From NCBI GenBank assembly GCA_018645405.1, contig JABGOQ010000202.1, positions 1-43,926 of the forward strand: a stretch of 43,926 nucleotides of DNA. The letters are read 5' to 3'. The notes beneath the pieces are model-generated. The model was not told the DNA's origin. It ran no database searches and worked only from the letters and a program-made list of their open reading frames with translations. Source of the DNA: Anaerolineae bacterium (GTDB taxonomy: Bacteria; Chloroflexota; Anaerolineae; Anaerolineales; Villigracilaceae). A program made the translations under genes and the position numbers. Positions 41,301-43,926 of this stretch are shown here, piece by piece. The stretch's first letter is position 1; the number at the start of each line of letters is the position of its first letter.

Positions 41301-41942
41301 ATGGAATCATCCTCTTACTGGATACTCTTCTTATCCGCCGCTGTTGCGATCAACATCGCCCCCGGCCCTGACCTGCTCTACATCATCTCGAAGACCATCG
41401 CACAAGGTCGCAAAATCGGATTCGCCTCCTCGCTTGGCGTCAGTAGCGGCGCATTGGTCCACGTCTTCGCTGCCGCGCTGGGACTCTCCGCCATCCTCGC
41501 CACCTCTGCAATTGCCTTCAGCATTGTAAAGTATTTCGGAGCTGCCTATCTGGTTTATTTGGGGATAAAGTCTCTAATGTCAAAAGGCACAACATTTGAT
41601 TCCGCTGACGAAAAAGAAGAAGAATTTACCCCGTGGCAGGCTTTTAGACAAGGCGTTTTGGTGGATGTTCTCAACCCAAAAGTAGCTATTTTCTTCATGG
41701 CATTTTTACCCCAATTTATTCGTCCAGAGATGGGAAGTACTTCCGCCCAGCTCATCGGCCTAGGCATTCTTGTCATTTTGATCGCTATCGTGATCGAGTT
41801 TGCTATTGTCCTAACCGCCGCCCAAACCACAAATTTCTTCCGCTCAAACCGAAAATTCTCCATCTGGCTAGACCGAGTCCTCGGCACGGTGTTGATTGGT
41901 CTAGCAGTACGGCTGGCATTGACGGAGAGTCCGAGTAATTAG
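41301..41942 (+). CDS. LysE/RhtB family amino-acid exporter
   Basis: A 213-residue protein with six hydrophobic segments. AINIAPGPDLLYIISKTIAQGRKIGFASSLGVSSGALVHVFAAALGLSAIL is the LysE/RhtB signature (PGP-x(9)-G-x(2)-G). KYFGAAYLVYLGIKSL and RQGVLVDVLNPKVAIFFMAFLPQF are the conserved third and fourth segments. It would export an amino acid such as homoserine, threonine or leucine. Specificity cannot be set from sequence. AAAGGAAAC lies 8 nt before the ATG. It is alone on the plus strand. Confidence 0.93.
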   Translation: MESSSYWILFLSAAVAINIAPGPDLLYIISKTIAQGRKIGFASSLGVSSGALVHVFAAALGLSAILATSAIAFSIVKYFGAAYLVYLGIKSLMSKGTTFDSADEKEEEFTPWQAFRQGVLVDVLNPKVAIFFMAFLPQFIRPEMGSTSAQLIGLGILVILIAIVIEFAIVLTAAQTTNFFRSNRKFSIWLDRVLGTVLIGLAVRLALTESPSN

Positions 41943-42099
41943 AGTGTTGATTGAAGAGTGATAAGTGATTCCAGAAAAGGTAAGAATAGAATATGTTGGA
42001 ATTCAGTAAGTAGAAAAAAATAGTCGATAAAAAATCGTGGCGGGACAGGCTCACCTGTGCGAGCGGTAGCGGTTTTTGAATTGTCAGAAGTGAAACAAG
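41943..42099. repeat. Intergenic repeat patch downstream of the LysE-type gene
   Basis: No gene. It contains GAGTGATAAGTGATT and GGCGGGACAGGCTCACCTGTG, the latter matching GGCGGAACGGGTTCGCCTGTG near 43431. The two patches lie outside the two E1-alpha remnants. Confidence 0.45.
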
Positions 42100-42174
42100 A
42101 TACGTGAAGTAATACCAAACGAGCAATATTAGGCCAGTCGATTTTTATTTTAGGGGGATGTTTTTCTTTACCAT
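42100..42174 (-). pseudogene. Remnant 1 of a 2-oxoacid dehydrogenase E1-alpha gene (5' end only)
   Basis: On the minus strand ATGGTAAAGAAAAACAT, then a one-base deletion relative to remnant 2, then AAAATAAAAATCGACTGGCC and ATTGCTCG. After the frameshift the peptide IDWPNIARLVL matches IDWPRIAQLVL of remnant 2. Homology stops at about 42100. It has the same upstream region with a TATAAT -10 (42210-42215). Confidence 0.65.
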
Positions 42175-42231
42175 ATACCCCTCAATTGATTTTGGAGTAG
42201 ATTGGAGGGATTATAACCGATGAAAAGACCT
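42100..42231. repeat. Direct repeat, left copy (promoter plus E1-alpha start)
   Basis: This block of about 130 bp recurs at 43255-43388 in the same orientation. Shared landmarks include GGCCAGTCGATTTTTATTTT, TTTGGAGTAGATTGG and GGGATTATAACCGATGAAAA. The acetyltransferase gene lies exactly between the two copies. Confidence 0.75.
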
Positions 42232-42235
42232 CCTT

Positions 42236-43063
42236 TTAAAGCGAGTCAAACGAGACCTTCTCGGGCATCCCATCACCGAAGAGTTCGGCGTGACGGGCGA
42301 CGACTTGGGGCCAAAGACTCCGAAACTCTGGATCCCGCAAGCCAAAGACCGTGTCAAGGGCGTCGCATAGAGCGTCCGCGCTTTCGAGGAGCTTCTTCTC
42401 CTCGCCGGGAAGAGCGAGTGCACGGCCAATGAGAGCCTTCGTGCCCCCCGTTCTCTCAGGCTGCATGCAGATCAGATTCTTTTTGAAGATGGAGTCGTCT
42501 TGCAGGTTGCGGCAGATCCGAGCAAGCTGCTCTTCGTCGGCAGTGCGAGCGGGCAAAAAATCGAAATTCGCAGGTGCAATTCCCGGATGGTTGTGGAAGC
42601 GCCAATAGCCGTCTTCCAACTCTTCAAAGCGAAACTGGCGATCTACTTGAACGCCACTCCCCACCTGGAGACGCATGGGTTCGAGAACTCCGTCTCCCAT
42701 TCCCGTATCAGCGATCACGGGCCCACCGAGTTCGACTCGGAGGACCAGATGGTTTCCCATTGCGTCGTCGCCGTCGAGAGAGCGGAGCATCCCTCCCAGG
42801 ATGCGCGTGACGTCGAAACCAATCTCTTCGAGCGCCCAACCCAGCAGGCCGTTCAATTCGTAGCACCAACCGCCGCGACGCCGACCCACGATCTTCTCGA
42901 AAGTAGATTCGATATTCAGATTCATCGAGCGCCCGAGTTGGACATCAAGGTCCTCATACGGGATGGTGAGGAGATGCTGTCGATGGATTTCGGTGAGGCA
43001 GGCGAGAGTCGGAGCCACTGGCCCTTGATATTCGATTCGCGCTAGATAGTCGTCAAGTTTCAT
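42236..43063 (-). CDS. Arylamine N-acetyltransferase family protein
   Basis: A 275-residue NAT. The catalytic triad is visible: Cys67 in RRGGWCYELNGLLGWAL, His105 in GNHLVLRVEL and Asp119 in VIADTGMGDG. LLTIPYEDLDVQLGR is the conserved N-terminal helix, PANFDFLPARTADEEQL a family middle part. It acetylates arylamines or related acceptors with acetyl-CoA. By eye its DNA is distinctly more GC-rich than its neighbours, and it sits between two direct repeats of a broken E1-alpha gene, so it probably arrived by transfer. No good Shine-Dalgarno is seen before the ATG at 43063. Confidence 0.88.
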   Translation of the reverse strand: MKLDDYLARIEYQGPVAPTLACLTEIHRQHLLTIPYEDLDVQLGRSMNLNIESTFEKIVGRRRGGWCYELNGLLGWALEEIGFDVTRILGGMLRSLDGDDAMGNHLVLRVELGGPVIADTGMGDGVLEPMRLQVGSGVQVDRQFRFEELEDGYWRFHNHPGIAPANFDFLPARTADEEQLARICRNLQDDSIFKKNLICMQPERTGGTKALIGRALALPGEEKKLLESADALCDALDTVFGLRDPEFRSLWPQVVARHAELFGDGMPEKVSFDSL

Positions 43064-43079
43064 AGGGAGTTCAGCCTAT

Positions 43080-43331
43080 TCAGTGTCCAGATGCCAGCAT
43101 AAATGGACGTGAGCGATAATAGACGGTTGCCCCATCATGTGGATGATTAAGATGTTGCGCTAAAAGCACCTACGCCAACTCGTGCCCTTTAGCGGAAAAC
43201 TGATAGGTGATCTTTCCTTGTGGGACGAGTTCTTTCTCTTCGATCTCGTCCATCATACGGGAAGTCAGTACCAATTGGGCAATACGGGGCCAGTCGATTT
43301 TTATTTTAGGGAGCATGTTTTTCTTTACCAT
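43080..43331 (-). pseudogene. Remnant 2 of a 2-oxoacid dehydrogenase E1-alpha gene, interrupted
   Basis: On the minus strand, 84 codons begin MVKKNMLPKIKIDWPRIAQ and run through LTSRMMDEIEEKELVPQGKI, TYQFSAKGHELA, an in-frame TAG (43170-43172), then VLLAQHLNHPHDGATVYYRS and RPFMLASG. This is the N-terminal part of the thiamine-dependent E1 alpha subunit (branched-chain 2-oxoacid or pyruvate dehydrogenase; compare SRMMDE, GKI and S.KGHE). Homology ends at about 43082, where the acetyltransferase region begins. A TATAAT -10 (43367-43372) and GAGGG ribosome site remain upstream. TAG replaces a probable CAG (Gln). Confidence 0.8.
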
Positions 43332-43388
43332 TTATCCCTCAATCAAATTTGGAGTAGATTGGTGGGATTATAACCGATGAAAAGATCT
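43255..43388. repeat. Direct repeat, right copy
   Basis: Second copy of the block at 42100-42231, including the promoter and first 25 codons of the E1-alpha remnant. Differences are scattered substitutions plus one indel, so the duplication is not recent. Confidence 0.75.
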
Positions 43389-43549
43389 CTCGCCCTCTTA
43401 CTTTATTGCTTTGCCGCTCAAAATTCGCGGCGGAACGGGTTCGCCTGTGGGGCAGTGCAGGTTTTGAGTAATGAGTGAGAAGTGATAGAATTTCTGCAAC
43501 AAATTATTTGTTAGGATAACTATAGTTTATAAGAAACGGAAATAGAAAA
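43389..43549. other. Intergenic region before the last gene
   Basis: It holds the repeat patch GGCGGAACGGGTTCGCCTGTG (second copy of that at 42039) and GAGTGAGAAGTGATAG. No gene or clear promoter is seen in it. Confidence 0.4.
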
Positions 43550-43926
43550 ATGAGTGATATTGTCTTTGTTGATGACTACTTTTTGTTAGCACAGCATAAA
43601 GATTTTAGTGGGCATTATATTAAATCTAAAAATGAACAACATATGGTTGCTTGGTCAGATGGGTATCTTCTTGTTGATGAAGAATTTGGTAATGAAGCAT
43701 GGGTAGATGGAAGTTACATTCTATTTGAAGAAGAAAAGGCTATCTTACATAGAACATTTGAGAGGCCTAGTAATGGCGCAGTAGCAAATGATGGTACCCA
43801 TGTTGTTGCAGAAAATTTCTTTAGTGATGAGTTAGTTAGCTCTATTTTTGTGTTTTCTAAGTATGGGAAAGAGTTGTTATCTCATCGCTTTTCAGCGAAT
43901 TTAGGCACCATGTTTTTTTCTAACAA
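43550..43926 (+). CDS. Partial gene of unknown function, runs off the window
   Basis: An open frame of 125 codons that continues past the end. It begins MSDIVFVDDYFLLAQHKDF and continues SGHYIKSKNEQHMVAWSDGY and LLVDEEFGNEAWVDGSYILF. The composition is acidic and aromatic with alternating hydrophobic residues, suggesting a beta-rich repeat protein. NGAVANDGTHVVAENFFSDEL and SSIFVFSKYGKELLSHRFSANLG look like propeller-blade-like strands (inference). There is no signal peptide. A weak GGAAA precedes the ATG. No family recognised. Confidence 0.65.
   Translation, partial: MSDIVFVDDYFLLAQHKDFSGHYIKSKNEQHMVAWSDGYLLVDEEFGNEAWVDGSYILFEEEKAILHRTFERPSNGAVANDGTHVVAENFFSDELVSSIFVFSKYGKELLSHRFSANLGTMFFSN

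Noticed and set aside
42500..43045. A 181-codon plus-strand frame
   Set aside because: It is the antisense shadow of the GC-rich acetyltransferase gene, which has the complete Cys-His-Asp triad.
43170..43172. Internal stop in the E1-alpha remnant as a recoded codon
   Set aside because: It is TAG, not TGA, the sequence is truncated soon after, and a second decayed copy lies nearby, so decay explains it.

Overview
The window looks like a chromosomal contig from a member of the Chloroflexota, most likely class Anaerolineae. This is inferred from gene content and protein style: a long mraZ-to-ftsZ cluster, MurG with a GGTGGG start, short lipoproteins with Ser/Thr/Pro-rich linkers, and many short intergenic palindromes. 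No rRNA is present to confirm it. Moderate GC, tight ATGA overlaps and good Shine-Dalgarno sites indicate an ordinary bacterial genome rather than a phage or plasmid.

Layout. 48-2458 (minus): a SAM-dependent methyltransferase interrupted by two consecutive in-frame UGA codons, then a gamma-glutamyltransferase. 2731-8291: a surface-polysaccharide island with a glycosyltransferase, a pyruvyltransferase-like protein, a Wzx-type flippase and a PP-loop protein with a truncated tandem copy. 8393-11749 (minus): leuS behind a T-box leader, preceded by two tRNA-Ala genes (GGC and CGC anticodons). 11806-16402 (minus): a lipoprotein, a TGS/uridine-kinase-like protein, a PanE-family reductase and a histidine phosphatase. 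16601-17137 (plus): a GcvR-like ACT protein. 17341-22259 (minus): a copper-homeostasis block made of a sigma-70 promoter, CsoR operator, csoR, a thioredoxin-fold lipoprotein with UGA at the CxxC position, an Fe-S/Zn metallochaperone, a CopZ HMA protein, an LTxxQ lipoprotein and copA. 23384-40978 (plus): the division and cell wall cluster mraZ-rsmH-ftsL-ftsI-murF-mraY-murD-ftsW-murG-cvpA-murC-orf70-murB-ddl-ftsQ-ftsA-ftsZ, with three tandem MraZ boxes behind its promoter and without murE. 41301-43926: a LysE-type exporter, an arylamine N-acetyltransferase flanked by two decayed 5' copies of a 2-oxoacid dehydrogenase E1-alpha gene, and a partial unknown gene.

The most unusual signal is two probable selenoproteins. 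The redoxin in the copper operon reads G-U-P-P-C where thioredoxin-like proteins have C-x-x-C, and the methyltransferase has UGA-UGA (U-U) at the end of its Rossmann core. In both genes a perfect 7-bp hairpin with a 3-nt loop starting GU lies exactly 14 nt after the (first) UGA, as expected of a bacterial SECIS. No selA, selB, selC or selD is visible here, so the machinery would have to lie elsewhere.

A second theme is repeat invasion. A roughly 7-nt-period GGTTNNN repeat sits in frame inside copA and murC, inside the leuS T-box leader and before leuS. A GTATTGCGTAA-type repeat recurs in four intergenic regions, and several larger palindromes lie between genes.
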